Source of the DNA: Anaerolineales bacterium
Lineage (GTDB): Bacteria > Chloroflexota > Anaerolineae > Anaerolineales > Villigracilaceae
Length of the DNA stretch: 64,000 nt
NCBI GenBank assembly: GCA_020847435.1
Contig: JADLBX010000032.1
Span: 1 to 64,000, forward strand
Reading direction: 5' to 3'
A program made the translations under genes and the position numbers. Shown here one piece after another: positions 30,146-39,530 of the stretch (positions within the stretch are counted from its first letter, which is position 1; the number at the start of each line of letters is the position of its first letter). The notes beneath the pieces are model-generated. The model made no database searches. It saw only the letters and a program-made list of their open reading frames with translations, and was not told where the DNA came from.

Positions 30146-30345
30146 CATCATCCTACAAGGAGCGTTGATATTCTAGCGACTCGCACGAGTGTGAATGAGT
30201 AACTGCTTGTGCCCTTTCTATAATTTACGCCACGAATAAAATCTGGCTTCCGCCGCCCTCCAATTCAGACTTGGTGAGGCGGCGGGACTGCTTAAGGACG
30301 ATGCAGTCAACACAGTGGTTTAGAGCTGTTGTATTGGCTGTTTTT
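30146..30345 (+). ncRNA. Candidate structured RNA, about 200 nt
   Basis: Downstream of the TTGACA/TACAAT promoter there is no ORF but a set of compatible helices: a closing stem TACAA+AGC (30154-30163) with GCT+TTGTA (30325-30333); GCACGAGT (30183-30190) with GCTTGTGC (30205-30212); CCGCCGCCCTC (30250-30260) with GAGGCGGCGG (30276-30285), one bulge; and GACTGC (30286-30291) with GCAGTC (30303-30308). A run of T follows at 30341-30345. The size is like 6S RNA, but the arms are unequal and I could not match a known class. It could also be the leader of the SET gene. Confidence 0.45.
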
Positions 30346-30361
30346 GATTCTCTGAGATTCG

Positions 30362-30448
30362 TCAGCCACCGAGCTCGCAGAGTTCTCTGAGAAAATCTTA
30401 AAATCTCTGCGCGCTCTCCCGAAGATCAGCGGGACGATGTGTGGCTAA
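30362..30448. repeat. TCAGCCAC...GTGGCTAA element
   Basis: A diverged second copy of the 24812-24876 element, about 20 bp longer, with the same GAGAAAATCTTA centre. It lies between the RNA candidate and the SET gene. Confidence 0.6.
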
Positions 30449-30523
30449 GAAAAAGTGTTTCACCTTTGGCGCAAGCCAAAGTATCTTTTGGGCGAAATGC
30501 CCTTGTCAAAACGAAAGGAAAGA

Positions 30524-31054
30524 ATGACCGGTCAATTTTATTCCCATCTCAACCCGAAATGTGATGCGGGCGCGTTTGAAGAAAAAGGCGGATACGGCGT
30601 GTTCGCCCGTGAGCCGATCAAGCAAGGCGAGTTGGTCTGTTTGTGGGGCGGGCGCATCGTTGCCGCAGACGAGCTCGACCCCGCGATGGAGTCTTTCACC
30701 CAGCGCATTTTGCAGATCGAGGAGGGTTTTTATATCGAGGCGCCCCTGCCGCTCGAGCCGACGGATTGCTTCAACCATTCGTGCGAACCGAATGTGGGCT
30801 TCACGGGGCAGATCGGTTTGATTGCCATGCGCGATATCAAGGCGGGTGAGGAACTCAATTTCGATTACGCCATGTGCGATGGCTCGGTCTACGACGAATT
30901 CGAATGTCGTTGCGGGAGCTCGAATTGCCGCGGGCGCGTCAAAGGCAGTGATTGGTCCATCCCCGAGTTGTGGGAAAAATATGACGGCTACTTCATGCCG
31001 TATTTGGCGCGGCGGGTAGAGAAACTCAAAGCCGCCGCACGCGTTCACGCCTAA
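30524..31054 (+). CDS. SET-domain protein
   Basis: A 176-aa protein built of a SET domain, the lysine-methyltransferase fold. ATG 30524 follows AAAGGAAAG. Present are GYGVFAREPIKQGELV, the SAM/active-site motif DCFNHSCEPNVGF, GEELNFDYAMCDG and a post-SET Cys cluster ECRCGSSNCRG, so zinc binding and activity look intact. Substrate unknown; a bacterial target protein such as a ribosomal or DNA-binding protein is possible. SET genes are common in eukaryotes and occur sporadically in bacteria. Confidence 0.88.
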   Translation: MTGQFYSHLNPKCDAGAFEEKGGYGVFAREPIKQGELVCLWGGRIVAADELDPAMESFTQRILQIEEGFYIEAPLPLEPTDCFNHSCEPNVGFTGQIGLIAMRDIKAGEELNFDYAMCDGSVYDEFECRCGSSNCRGRVKGSDWSIPELWEKYDGYFMPYLARRVEKLKAAARVHA

Positions 31055-31060
31055 GGCAAA

Positions 31061-31099
31061 CGGATTGCACGGTACAATTGTGCAATCCGTTTTATTTTT
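31061..31099 (+). terminator. Terminator after the SET gene
   Basis: CGGATTGCAC (31061-31070) pairs with GTGCAATCCG (31080-31089) followed by TTTTATTTTTT. Confidence 0.85.
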
Positions 31100-31169
31100 T
31101 AGATCGTGCGGCGCGCCTGACTCTTTTAACCGACTCTGCCGTTTAGGCGCGAAGCGCCCTCCCGTTACC

Positions 31170-32630
31170 ATGGTTAAATCCTTCGCGTTCAAAATTTATC
31201 TCGTTGCTCTCATTCTCCGATTGATCCCCGTCATCGCGGCGCGCGGCTTGGGCATCGGTCTCGACGACATGTTTCAATATGACATGCTCGCGCGTAGTCT
31301 CGCGCAGGGGCATGGATTCCGCTGGTACGCCGAACTCGACCTTCTGCAACTCGCTCCTTTCGTGGACTTCGACCTGTCTAGCGCCAGGGAGTATGATCCC
31401 CTCCTCGGCGTTTACACCTCGTTCCGCGCGCCGTTGTATCCCGCGTTTCTTGCCCTGGTCTATTTTTTCAACGGGATTGACTTCTCCCGTTTCTTCGCCG
31501 CGCGGCTCGCGCAAGCCATCTTCCTTGGCGCGCCGCTCGCGCCGTTGACGTATTGGGTTGCCAAGCGGCTTTTCCCTCTCCCTTTGGGAGAGGGTAGGGT
31601 GAGGGGAGAGTCTGCCGCGCGCATCTCCGCATGGATCGTTGCTGCGTACCCTCTTCTCCTTGTCTACCCCCTCGGTCTCGGCACGGAAAATCCCTTCTTT
31701 GTTCTTCTCCTCGCCTCTTTCCTCTTTCTTCTTGCCTCCATCGAAAAACCTTCCACTTTCAACCTTTTGCTCTCTGGCATTTTCCTCGCTCTCACCGCCC
31801 TCACGCGCTCCGTCATTTTGCTTTTTGCTTTATCCGCCTTCTGTTTGCTGATCTATCTGCATGGCAAACGCGCAATTCTCGCAATTCTCTCATTTGTCCT
31901 CGTAGTCACCCCGTGGATTGTCCGTAACTCGCTCTTGCACGGTAAACTGACTGGCATCGAAACCTCCATGGGCTACAACCTGTATCTCGGCTACCATCCG
32001 CAGGGGAACGGCTCGTTCGTCTTCGGTCCCTCGCTGGATTTACTGCCCATCCTCGACGACGCCGAGCGCGACAAAGTTGGCACGGAAAAAGCTATCGAAT
32101 TCATCAAGGCGCAGCCCGAAAGATTTATTCCATTGGCGATCAACCGCCTCGGCTTTTTCTTTGGGCTGGAGAAGCGCGTGCTGATGTATTTTTACGGGAA
32201 TAATCTTCTCGGCTATATTCCGTTTCCATTGCTTCTAACAATTTCCGCAATCCTGCTCCTGCCGTTCGTGGTCATTTCCACCTCTGCCGCGCTCGGACTC
32301 ACGCTACTACGTTGGAAACCTGAACACATCCTGCTTGCGTTGCTCTTCATTACCTACATAGCGCCTCATGTGTTCATCCTTGCAGAGGATCGCTTCCACC
32401 TCGCGCTCGTGCCGTTTATTGCCATCCTCGCCTCCAATTTTTGGACGAACGGTTTTCGCGCATTGTCTCTTCGTTGGCGCGAATCTTCGGCTGGAAAAAT
32501 CCTCATAATTCTCTCAATTCTCTTTGTTATCCTCCTCGTAACCAATTGGGGAATCGAACTCGTCCGCGACTGGGATAAAATTGCCCAACTTCTCGGTCCA
32601 AACGGCAACCAATCCTACTTCCCGTACTGA
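31170..32630 (+). CDS. Membrane glycosyltransferase-like protein (GT-C type)
   Basis: A 486-aa polytopic protein, start ATG 31170 (MVKSFAFKIY), as the longer ORF has no membrane-compatible N-terminus. GLDDMFQYDMLARSLAQGHGF carries the acidic pair of the first outer loop, typical of family-39/83 relatives. About ten helices follow. Near residue 138 the stretch FPLPLGEGRVRGE is a translated palindromic repeat lying between two helices. No linked cell-wall cluster, so substrate is unknown. Confidence 0.78.
   Translation: MVKSFAFKIYLVALILRLIPVIAARGLGIGLDDMFQYDMLARSLAQGHGFRWYAELDLLQLAPFVDFDLSSAREYDPLLGVYTSFRAPLYPAFLALVYFFNGIDFSRFFAARLAQAIFLGAPLAPLTYWVAKRLFPLPLGEGRVRGESAARISAWIVAAYPLLLVYPLGLGTENPFFVLLLASFLFLLASIEKPSTFNLLLSGIFLALTALTRSVILLFALSAFCLLIYLHGKRAILAILSFVLVVTPWIVRNSLLHGKLTGIETSMGYNLYLGYHPQGNGSFVFGPSLDLLPILDDAERDKVGTEKAIEFIKAQPERFIPLAINRLGFFFGLEKRVLMYFYGNNLLGYIPFPLLLTISAILLLPFVVISTSAALGLTLLRWKPEHILLALLFITYIAPHVFILAEDRFHLALVPFIAILASNFWTNGFRALSLRWRESSAGKILIILSILFVILLVTNWGIELVRDWDKIAQLLGPNGNQSYFPY
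31574..31610. repeat. In-frame CTCTCC palindrome inside the GT-C gene
   Basis: CCCTCTCCCTTTGGGAGAGGG plus GTGAGGGGAGAG, same family as 19170 and 52841, read through without a frameshift. Confidence 0.75.
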
Positions 32631-32650
32631 ATCACCGATCACTGAATACT

Positions 32651-33274
32651 ATGAATTTCCTCCTCGGCGAGCGCCTCAAATTCGATTGGAAGATCGTCAC
32701 CATCACGATCGTTTCGACGTTGTTGTTCATGGCGGATTTCTATCATCGCAAATTTCTGTTCGAGCATCTCGGTCATTGGTTTCGAGTCGTTTTGTACCTA
32801 GCCGTTCCGCTGTTCTTTGTGATCGCGGTGTTTTGGGAAAACCCCAAAGCATACGGATTTGGGCTTGGCGATTGGAAAGCGGGACTCGCGATCACCGTCA
32901 TCGGGATTTTGTTCATGGCGCCTGTGATTTACTTTCTCGGAAGCGACAACGCCTCCATGCAGAAATACTATCAGCCGTATGTGAAAGGACTTCCGTGGAC
33001 AACATTTTTCGACCTGATCGGCTGGGAATTTATTTTTCGCGGTTGGATTCTGTTCGGCTATGCCCGCAAATTCGGACCCGAAGCGTTGTGGATTCAAGCC
33101 GTCCCGTTCGCGCTGATGCACAACGGCAAACCTGAAGTCGAAACGCTTTCCACCATCTTCGGCGGTTTTGCCTTTGGCTGGGTGGCATGGAGAACAAAAT
33201 CGTTTCTCTATCCGTTTCTAATTCATTGGTTCATCGCGACGTTTATCATCATGGTCGCGGCTGGGTCCCTGTGA
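32651..33274 (+). CDS. CPBP-family intramembrane protein
   Basis: A 207-aa membrane protein of the CPBP (CaaX protease/bacteriocin-processing) type. Conserved motifs in order: WEFIFRGW, corresponding to the EExxxR motif but with Trp in place of the first Glu; FALMHNGKPE with the FxxxH motif; and PFLIHWFIA. Because the first Glu is missing, activity as a protease is uncertain. Helices fill the rest. The stop overlaps the GNAT gene start by 4 nt. Confidence 0.78.
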   Translation: MNFLLGERLKFDWKIVTITIVSTLLFMADFYHRKFLFEHLGHWFRVVLYLAVPLFFVIAVFWENPKAYGFGLGDWKAGLAITVIGILFMAPVIYFLGSDNASMQKYYQPYVKGLPWTTFFDLIGWEFIFRGWILFGYARKFGPEALWIQAVPFALMHNGKPEVETLSTIFGGFAFGWVAWRTKSFLYPFLIHWFIATFIIMVAAGSL

Positions 33275-33741
33275 ATGGCATTGGGCGGGAGGGCCCCGCC
33301 CCTGCGTTTACACTCCGCTCGGCGCGGGAGGAGGATGTCCGCCAAATCAAGGATTTGATTCGCCTAGTGGGAATCAACCCGATGGATTTGGACTGGAAGC
33401 GGTTCATCATCGCGATGGACGCGGACGACCGCGTCGTCGGCACAGGGCAGATAAAGCCGCACGGGACGGAAATCCATGAATTGGCTTCGATCGCTGTGCT
33501 TCCCGAATTTCAAGGACAAGGGATTGCGCGCGCCATAATCGAACGCCTGCTCGCCGACGGGTCGCGGCCGTTGTATCTCACCTGCCGTTCGAGCATGGAA
33601 GCGCTCTATCAAAAGTTTGGCTTTGTTACCCTGTCGTATGAAACGATGCCGCGTTACTACCGGCGGCTGAGCAAATTGGCGAACGCGATGATGACCTTTA
33701 CAGATAGAGACGAGCGAATACTCGTGATGAAGTTGCAGTAA
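33271..33741 (+). CDS. GNAT-family N-acetyltransferase
   Basis: A 156-aa acyltransferase. I choose GTG 33271, overlapping the CPBP stop as GTGA, since the track's start reads back into the upstream gene. FTLRSAREEDVRQIKDLI opens the fold, HELASIAVLPEFQGQGIARAII is the acetyl-CoA-binding motif A, and LYQKFGFVTL is the end motif. Acceptor substrate not known. Confidence 0.85.
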   Translation: MNGIGREGPAPAFTLRSAREEDVRQIKDLIRLVGINPMDLDWKRFIIAMDADDRVVGTGQIKPHGTEIHELASIAVLPEFQGQGIARAIIERLLADGSRPLYLTCRSSMEALYQKFGFVTLSYETMPRYYRRLSKLANAMMTFTDRDERILVMKLQ

Positions 33742-33751
33742 AATACTCGAA

Positions 33752-34321
33752 ATGCAGACGATGAAATCCATTCTTTACATGACTTCGGGCGTATTATTCG
33801 GCTTGTTCGTCGCCGCGGTCATCTGGGTGGTGGCGCGCAACCCCAGTGGGGAGGCGGTCACTCTGCGCCCCGTGCCGACAGATATGCCGATCGTCGTTCA
33901 CATCACCGGCGCTGTGCCGCGGCCCGGCGTATATGCGTTGCCGCGCGGCGCGCGCGTGCAGGATGCTATTTCCGCGGCGGGCGGGTTCCTTGCCGATGCG
34001 GATAAGACCGGCATCAATCTGGCGCGGTTACTCGAAGACGGCGAGCAATTGGAAATCCCATTGGCGGAGGGCGGAGCGCTGGTGATTGCCACTCCGGAAA
34101 TTGATATCTCGGAACCTTCTGGAACGGAACTGGTCAACATCAACACCGCGACGCAAGCGGAGTTGGAAACCCTGCCGGGCATTGGTCCCACCACGGCACA
34201 AAAGATCATTGACTATCGGGATGCAAACGGCCCGTTCTCCTCGATCGAAGATATTATGAATGTCTCCGGGATCGGTCCGGGCACCTTTGAGCGGATCAAG
34301 GATTTGATCACTGTCGAATAA
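33752..34321 (+). CDS. comEA: ComEA-like DNA-binding competence protein
   Basis: A 189-aa anchored protein: one N-terminal helix (about 5-27), an SLBB-type domain with VHITGAVPRPGVYALP (about 48-65) and two helix-hairpin-helix motifs at the C-terminus (NINTATQAELETLPGIGP and NVSGIGPGTFERIK). ComEA binds incoming DNA at the cell surface for transformation. No other com gene is near. A TAAAAT box lies 7 nt before the ATG and there is no ribosome-binding site, so its mRNA may be leaderless or made from the upstream operon. Confidence 0.9.
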   Translation: MQTMKSILYMTSGVLFGLFVAAVIWVVARNPSGEAVTLRPVPTDMPIVVHITGAVPRPGVYALPRGARVQDAISAAGGFLADADKTGINLARLLEDGEQLEIPLAEGGALVIATPEIDISEPSGTELVNINTATQAELETLPGIGPTTAQKIIDYRDANGPFSSIEDIMNVSGIGPGTFERIKDLITVE

Positions 34322-34527
34322 GCGCCCCTCCTTGTCCGCGCGTACCAAGACGTTTCAGTTGATCGCAACCGGTAGACCAGGAAAATTATCGTCGTTTCGA
34401 TGAGCAGACACTGCGACTTTGTAACCAATTGATAAAAATAACCGGCTTGCCGAACGGTTATTTTTCTTTATAATCGTTACGGTTGGTAGATGTTCAACTC
34501 GAATTTGAAAATCCACTCGGAGGCAAT
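34322..34527 (+). promoter_or_regulatory. Terminator plus promoter between comEA and the hydrolase
   Basis: A hairpin AAAATAACCG...CGGTTATTTT with T-run (34434-34465) ends comEA. Overlapping it is a possible promoter for the next gene: TTGCCG (34447-34452), 16-bp spacer, TATAAT (34469-34474). Sharing bases makes the two mutually limiting. Nothing else is seen in the gap. Confidence 0.6.
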
Positions 34528-36540
34528 ATGAAATCTCGTTTGACCATGTCTGTGCGCTTGATATTCATTGGGATTCTGTTACTCACGTCCATCGCCGCTG
34601 CGCCGTACAAAAAAACATCTCAAACTCCGATGGAAGATCTGCTGGCGGCGCTCGGTGGATCCGAATGTTTCGACGGCTCTGCCTTCACTTGTGTCACCAT
34701 CGAAGTTCCGTTGGATCACTTCACCCCGGCGGACACACGCATAATAAACGTGACCTTCGCGGTTTTGCCCGCTTCCGGTGAGCGGAAGGGGATGTTCGTC
34801 ACCGCCACCGGCGGACCGGGGTATTCGGGAATTTCTTCGGCGGACCCGTACCTTGCCGGCTTCAGCGAGGATATTTTCAGCGCGTTCGATATCGTCTTCT
34901 TTGACCAGCGTGGGCTGTTGTATTCGGGTGACCAAAACTGTCCGGTCGCGGCGAGCGTGTATTATCAGCAGGATGCGCGCGGCAAAACGCCTGCGCAGGA
35001 AGCCGCGCTCAAGCAGTCTGCCAGCGCTTTCAGCGCCGATTGCGTCAACGAGGTGAGCGACCACAGCCTCCTCCCGTATCTCGGGACCAAACAGGCAGTT
35101 GAGGATTTGGAAATTTTCCGCCAGTTGGTCGGCGATGAAAAATTCTGGTTATACGGCGAAAGTTACGGAACGCAATTCGCACAAACGTATGCCGCTTCGC
35201 ACAGTGAACATCTCGCTGGGCTCATCCTCGATGGCACGGTTGACCTCACGTTTGATGGGTTCGAATATTACGTCCAGCAGACACAAGCGTTCAGCGATGT
35301 GTTGACCGAGTCGCTTTCCGCCTGCAACGACGATCAAGCCTGTCGCAAAGACACGCTTGGCAATGCGGTGCGAGCTTACGACACACTTGCAAAGCTCATC
35401 GAAAACCACCCTCTGACTTTTCGCTTCCCGTTGCCTGAGGGCGGATTTGCAAACCGCCAATTTGCTTTCGCCGATCTCGAATACGTTGCCTCAAGCCAGA
35501 TGTACGGCGAATCAGACCGTATGATGTTCACCCGTGCGCTTGCCGCCGCCGCGTCCAAATTGGATCTTGTGCCGCTTGCCCGCCTCCTCTATCTGGACCT
35601 TGGGGTTGACCCGCAAACCCTCGACCTGATCCCCGACCCGACGTATTCGGAAGCCGTCTTTTTCGGCGTCGAATGCCAGGACTATGGCTATCCCGGGCAT
35701 TCCCCGGACGATAAAGCCGACAATTTCATCACGACGCTGGACCCTTTTGAATTTTCCATTCCGCGGCTGTCGTCGCTCCTCTATGCCGACATGCCATGCG
35801 CCTACTGGCCCAACGCCGCCACCGACTTGACGCGCCCGGGCTACCTGTTTGCCGAAGACGTTCCGACTCTTGTGCTGGGTTCCACCGCCGACCCCGCCAC
35901 GCCTTACAACAACGGCGTCAGCGTTTATGAAAATCTCGCCGATGGATACTTGATCACGCAGGAATTCGGACCTCACGTTATCTTTGGGCGCGGTAACGCC
36001 TGCCCCGATGATTTGGTGACCGATTTTCTCGTCAATGACGTTGTGCCTGCCGAGCGCGAAACCGTTTGCGAAGGCTATTTGGTAGACGAGTACGTCCCGC
36101 TTGCGCCGCGGTTTGCCGTCATGTTTGGGAGTCCGCAAAAAGCGCTATCCGCCATGGAAACGGAAATTTACTACCTGCCCGAATTTTATTACTGGGACGG
36201 GGTTTCTCCCACTTCGGTGGGTTGTAACTATGGCGGCACGCTCAGCTTCGCCCCGAACAAAACCGGCACGCGGATCAATTTCACGCTCGACAAGTGCGCG
36301 CTGGCAGAGAACTTCATCATGACTGGTACCGGCTTCAATAACGTCAATACCGATCGCTTCGTGCTGAATGTTTCGACGACCGGGCGATGGAATTGCAAGT
36401 TGAAGTATGATCGCAAAGGTGAGAATATCAAAGTCACTGGTAAGTGCGGCAAGACCACGATCAACGCCAACGATTTCGACTCCGATCACCTTTGGCATAT
36501 CCTCCCGAATATTGAAAATTTCAGCCAAAGCGATAACTAG
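34528..36540 (+). CDS. Secreted alpha/beta hydrolase (tripeptidyl-peptidase-like)
   Basis: A 670-aa exported hydrolase. ATG 34528 follows GGAGG and opens a signal peptide (KSRLTMSVRLIFIGILLLTSIAAAP). The alpha/beta core shows FFDQRGLLYSGDQNC, the nucleophile elbow WLYGESYGTQFAQ (Ser in GESYG), and late in the protein VLGSTADPATPY (acid) and FGPHVIFG (His), the pattern of SCO7095/TAP-type peptidases. About 120 C-terminal residues form an extra beta-rich, Thr/Asn/Gly-rich domain of unknown role. Expected to cleave oligopeptides or esters outside the cell. Confidence 0.85.
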   Translation: MKSRLTMSVRLIFIGILLLTSIAAAPYKKTSQTPMEDLLAALGGSECFDGSAFTCVTIEVPLDHFTPADTRIINVTFAVLPASGERKGMFVTATGGPGYSGISSADPYLAGFSEDIFSAFDIVFFDQRGLLYSGDQNCPVAASVYYQQDARGKTPAQEAALKQSASAFSADCVNEVSDHSLLPYLGTKQAVEDLEIFRQLVGDEKFWLYGESYGTQFAQTYAASHSEHLAGLILDGTVDLTFDGFEYYVQQTQAFSDVLTESLSACNDDQACRKDTLGNAVRAYDTLAKLIENHPLTFRFPLPEGGFANRQFAFADLEYVASSQMYGESDRMMFTRALAAAASKLDLVPLARLLYLDLGVDPQTLDLIPDPTYSEAVFFGVECQDYGYPGHSPDDKADNFITTLDPFEFSIPRLSSLLYADMPCAYWPNAATDLTRPGYLFAEDVPTLVLGSTADPATPYNNGVSVYENLADGYLITQEFGPHVIFGRGNACPDDLVTDFLVNDVVPAERETVCEGYLVDEYVPLAPRFAVMFGSPQKALSAMETEIYYLPEFYYWDGVSPTSVGCNYGGTLSFAPNKTGTRINFTLDKCALAENFIMTGTGFNNVNTDRFVLNVSTTGRWNCKLKYDRKGENIKVTGKCGKTTINANDFDSDHLWHILPNIENFSQSDN

Positions 36541-36549
36541 GCGTTCCGA

Positions 36550-36582
36550 AAAAAAATCCCCCGCCACGTGGCGGGGGATTTT
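36550..36582. terminator. Bidirectional terminator
   Basis: AAAAAAATCCCCCGCCAC and its exact complement GTGGCGGGGGATTTTTTT form a perfect hairpin flanked by A and T runs, between the convergent hydrolase and ppdK genes. Confidence 0.9.
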
Positions 36583-36583
36583 T

Positions 36584-39379
36584 TTATTTATGCTTGGACG
36601 CCTTGCGCCCTTTCGCCGCTTTCTTTTTCGGCGCCGCTTTGACCGGCTTGTGCTTCAACGCCGCGTGCGCCGCGGCGAGACGCGCCACCGGCACGCGGAA
36701 CGGCGAACAGGAAACATAATTGTTGCCGATGATGTGGCACCACTCGATGGAACTCGGGTCGCCGCCGTGCTCGCCGCAGATGCCCACTTCGAGGCTCGGA
36801 CGCGTCTTGCGTCCCTCGGCGATCGCCCAATCCATCAGTTTGCCCACGCCGCCGCGGTCCAGCGACTGGAACGGGTTCGTTTCGAGGATACCCTGCTCCT
36901 GATACGTGATGAGAAAGTTGCGTTCGGCATCGTCGCGCGAGTAGCCGTAGGTCATCTGTGTCAGGTCGTTCGTGCCGAAGGAGAAGAACTCGGCGTGCGT
37001 CGCGACCTCCGCCGCAGTGACTGCCGCGCGGGGAATCTCGATCATCGTTCCAAATTTGTAATCGAACTTGACCTGCTTCTCGCCCATCACCGCCTTGGCG
37101 ATGCGTTCAAGTCTCGGCTGAATCCATTCAAGTTCTTTCACGGTTCCCGTCAACGGAATCATCACTTCAGGCTTGACCTTGACGCCGCGCTTTGTGCAAT
37201 CCGCCGCGGCTTCGAAGATGGCGCGCACTTGCATTTCCACTATCTCCGGCATGGAGATGCTCAAACGAACGCCGCGCAAGCCCATCATCGGGTTTGACTC
37301 GTGTAAGCGTTTGATGGCAGTGAGCAGGTTCTCTTTTTCTTTCAAGCCAGCCGTCTCGTTCTTCACGCGCATGGTGACGACTTCTTCGAGTAATTTTTCC
37401 TCGTCAGGCATGAATTCGTGCAATGGCGGGTCAATCAAGCGGATGATGACCGGGAAACCGTCCATCGCCTCGAACAGACCGTCGAAGTCTTTGCGCTGGT
37501 AGGGGAGGAGTTTATTCAGCGCGGCTGTGCGTCCCTCGCTCGTGCCGGAGAGGATCATCTCCTGAACGATGGGCAACCGCTCTGGCTCGAAGAACATGTG
37601 CTCCGTGCGGCAGAGACCGATGCCCACCGCGCCGTACGAACGCGCGCGCTGCGCGTCCTTCGGATAATCGGCGTTTGCCCACACCTGCAACCCGCGCGTG
37701 GGATAGCCGCTTGCGCCGTTCGCGCGCACATCTTTGCGGGCGCAGATTTCGTCCGCCCATTTGAGCAGGGTCAGCAACTCGGTCTGCTCTTCCAGTGAAG
37801 GCGAACTGGTTGCGATCTTTCCAGTGAACACTTTGCCGGTCGTGCCGTCCACCGAAATCCATTCGCCCTCGCGGACCACGGTTTCGCCGACGGTCATCTT
37901 GCGGCTTTCCATGTCAATTTTGATCGCCGACGCGCCGACCACGCACGGGATGCCGAACTGCCGCGCCACCACCGCCGCGTGAGACGTGGCTCCGCCCTCG
38001 CTGGTCAGCACGCCCTTCGACGCGATCATACCGTGCACGTCGTCCGGCTTGGTGAACGGACGCACCATGATCGTATCCTGCTTCTCATCTTTCGCCATCC
38101 GCTCGGCGGTATCCGCGTCAAAATAGACTTGTCCAACCGCCGCGCCTGGGGACGCGTTCACGCCCTTCGAGAAGAACTTGCCGGTCTTCTCGGCATTGTC
38201 CATCGCCTGATGATCGAACTGCGGATGAAGCAGTGAATCCACATTGTCCGGTGTGACGCGTTGCACCGCCTGCTCTTTGGTGATCAGCCCCTCCTGCGCC
38301 AGTTCCACCGCGATCTTCACCGCCGATTTAGCCGTGCGTTTGCCGTTGCGCGTCTGGAGCATCCACAACTTGCCGCGCTCGATGGTGAACTCGACATCTT
38401 GCATGTCTTTGTAATGCTTCTCGAGCCGCCCGGTGATTTCCATGAACTGCTTGTAGGCTTTGGGCATCTGGTCGTTCAAATGCTCGATCGGGTCCGCGTT
38501 GCGGATGCCCGCCACCACATCCTCGCCCTGCGCGTTGAGCAGGTATTCGCCCATCATCTTCTTCTCGCCGGTGGACGGGTTGCGCGTGAACGCCACGCCC
38601 GTGCCCGAGTCGTCGCCCATGTTGCCGAAGACCATCGTCACGATATTGACCGCCGTGCCGAGATCGTCCGGGATATTCGTCGCGCGGCGGTAATCAATGG
38701 CGCGCTTGCCCATCCACGATTCGAACACGGCTTTGGTGGCGAACTCCAACTGCTTGTAAACATCCTGTGGGAAATCGAAGCCGACCTGCTCTTTGAAAAC
38801 AACTTTGAAAATCGAAACCAGTTCCCGCCAATCCTCGGCAGTCATTTCGGTATCAGATTTGTAGCCCTTTTTAGTTTTATGCTCTGCCAGCGGATGTTCA
38901 AAATGCTCGTCGTCGAGGTTGAACACGGTCGCGCCGAACATTTCGATCAGGCGGCGATACGAATCCCACGCGAAGCGCGGGTTATTCGTCAGTGTAGACA
39001 AGCCCTCCACGACCTCGTCGTTCAACCCGATGTTGAGAATCGTGTTCATCATCCCGGGCATCGAAAACTTTGCCCCGGAACGACACGAAACCAGCAACGG
39101 ATTTTTCGGGTCGCCGAATTTTTTGCCCGCGCGTTTCTCGGTCACCTTCATCGCCGCGAGCGCCTGCTTCCACATCCCCGGCGGAAACTTTCCCGCTTTG
39201 CGGAACGAGTTGCACGCTTCGGTCGTGATCGTGAACCCCGGCGGCACCGGCACCCCAGCCCGCGTCATGTCGAACAACCCCGCGCCTTTTCCGCCCAGCA
39301 GGGCGCGCACCTCCTCCCACGTCCCCGCATAGTTCTCGGCTTTTGCCGCTTCGTCGAACAAATACACCCAACTCTTCAT
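36584..39379 (-). CDS. ppdK: Pyruvate, phosphate dikinase
   Basis: PpdK interconverts pyruvate, ATP and Pi with PEP, AMP and PPi. ATG 39379 (MKSWVYLFDEAAKAE) follows GGAGG. About 931 aa: ATP-grasp domain at the N-terminus (LLGGKGAGLFDMTRAGVPVPPGF), the phosphohistidine domain SEGGATSHAAVVARQFG, and a PEP-binding TIM barrel with GLCRTEHMF and the C-terminal GICGEHGGDP loop. It ends in a Lys/Ala tail (APKKKAAKGRKASKHK) not expected of the family. Confidence 0.97.
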   Translation of the reverse strand: MKSWVYLFDEAAKAENYAGTWEEVRALLGGKGAGLFDMTRAGVPVPPGFTITTEACNSFRKAGKFPPGMWKQALAAMKVTEKRAGKKFGDPKNPLLVSCRSGAKFSMPGMMNTILNIGLNDEVVEGLSTLTNNPRFAWDSYRRLIEMFGATVFNLDDEHFEHPLAEHKTKKGYKSDTEMTAEDWRELVSIFKVVFKEQVGFDFPQDVYKQLEFATKAVFESWMGKRAIDYRRATNIPDDLGTAVNIVTMVFGNMGDDSGTGVAFTRNPSTGEKKMMGEYLLNAQGEDVVAGIRNADPIEHLNDQMPKAYKQFMEITGRLEKHYKDMQDVEFTIERGKLWMLQTRNGKRTAKSAVKIAVELAQEGLITKEQAVQRVTPDNVDSLLHPQFDHQAMDNAEKTGKFFSKGVNASPGAAVGQVYFDADTAERMAKDEKQDTIMVRPFTKPDDVHGMIASKGVLTSEGGATSHAAVVARQFGIPCVVGASAIKIDMESRKMTVGETVVREGEWISVDGTTGKVFTGKIATSSPSLEEQTELLTLLKWADEICARKDVRANGASGYPTRGLQVWANADYPKDAQRARSYGAVGIGLCRTEHMFFEPERLPIVQEMILSGTSEGRTAALNKLLPYQRKDFDGLFEAMDGFPVIIRLIDPPLHEFMPDEEKLLEEVVTMRVKNETAGLKEKENLLTAIKRLHESNPMMGLRGVRLSISMPEIVEMQVRAIFEAAADCTKRGVKVKPEVMIPLTGTVKELEWIQPRLERIAKAVMGEKQVKFDYKFGTMIEIPRAAVTAAEVATHAEFFSFGTNDLTQMTYGYSRDDAERNFLITYQEQGILETNPFQSLDRGGVGKLMDWAIAEGRKTRPSLEVGICGEHGGDPSSIEWCHIIGNNYVSCSPFRVPVARLAAAHAALKHKPVKAAPKKKAAKGRKASKHK

Positions 39380-39530
39380 TGCAATCCTCCGTACAGTAAT
39401 CTGAAATCGTACGTAGTTTACCATGAAGCCCAAGCGGAGACTTTTGCCCTAATAACGCACTTAACTGCAAGCCTATTGCAAAGTCGTAATTCCGCTATTC
39501 TTCGATATAATGGGGCTGACTGGATAACCT

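Noticed and set aside
30146-30345. 6S RNA
   Set aside because: Size and closing stem fit, but the arms between closing stem and terminal hairpin are about 85 and 40 nt, too unequal for a central bubble. Kept only as an unassigned RNA.
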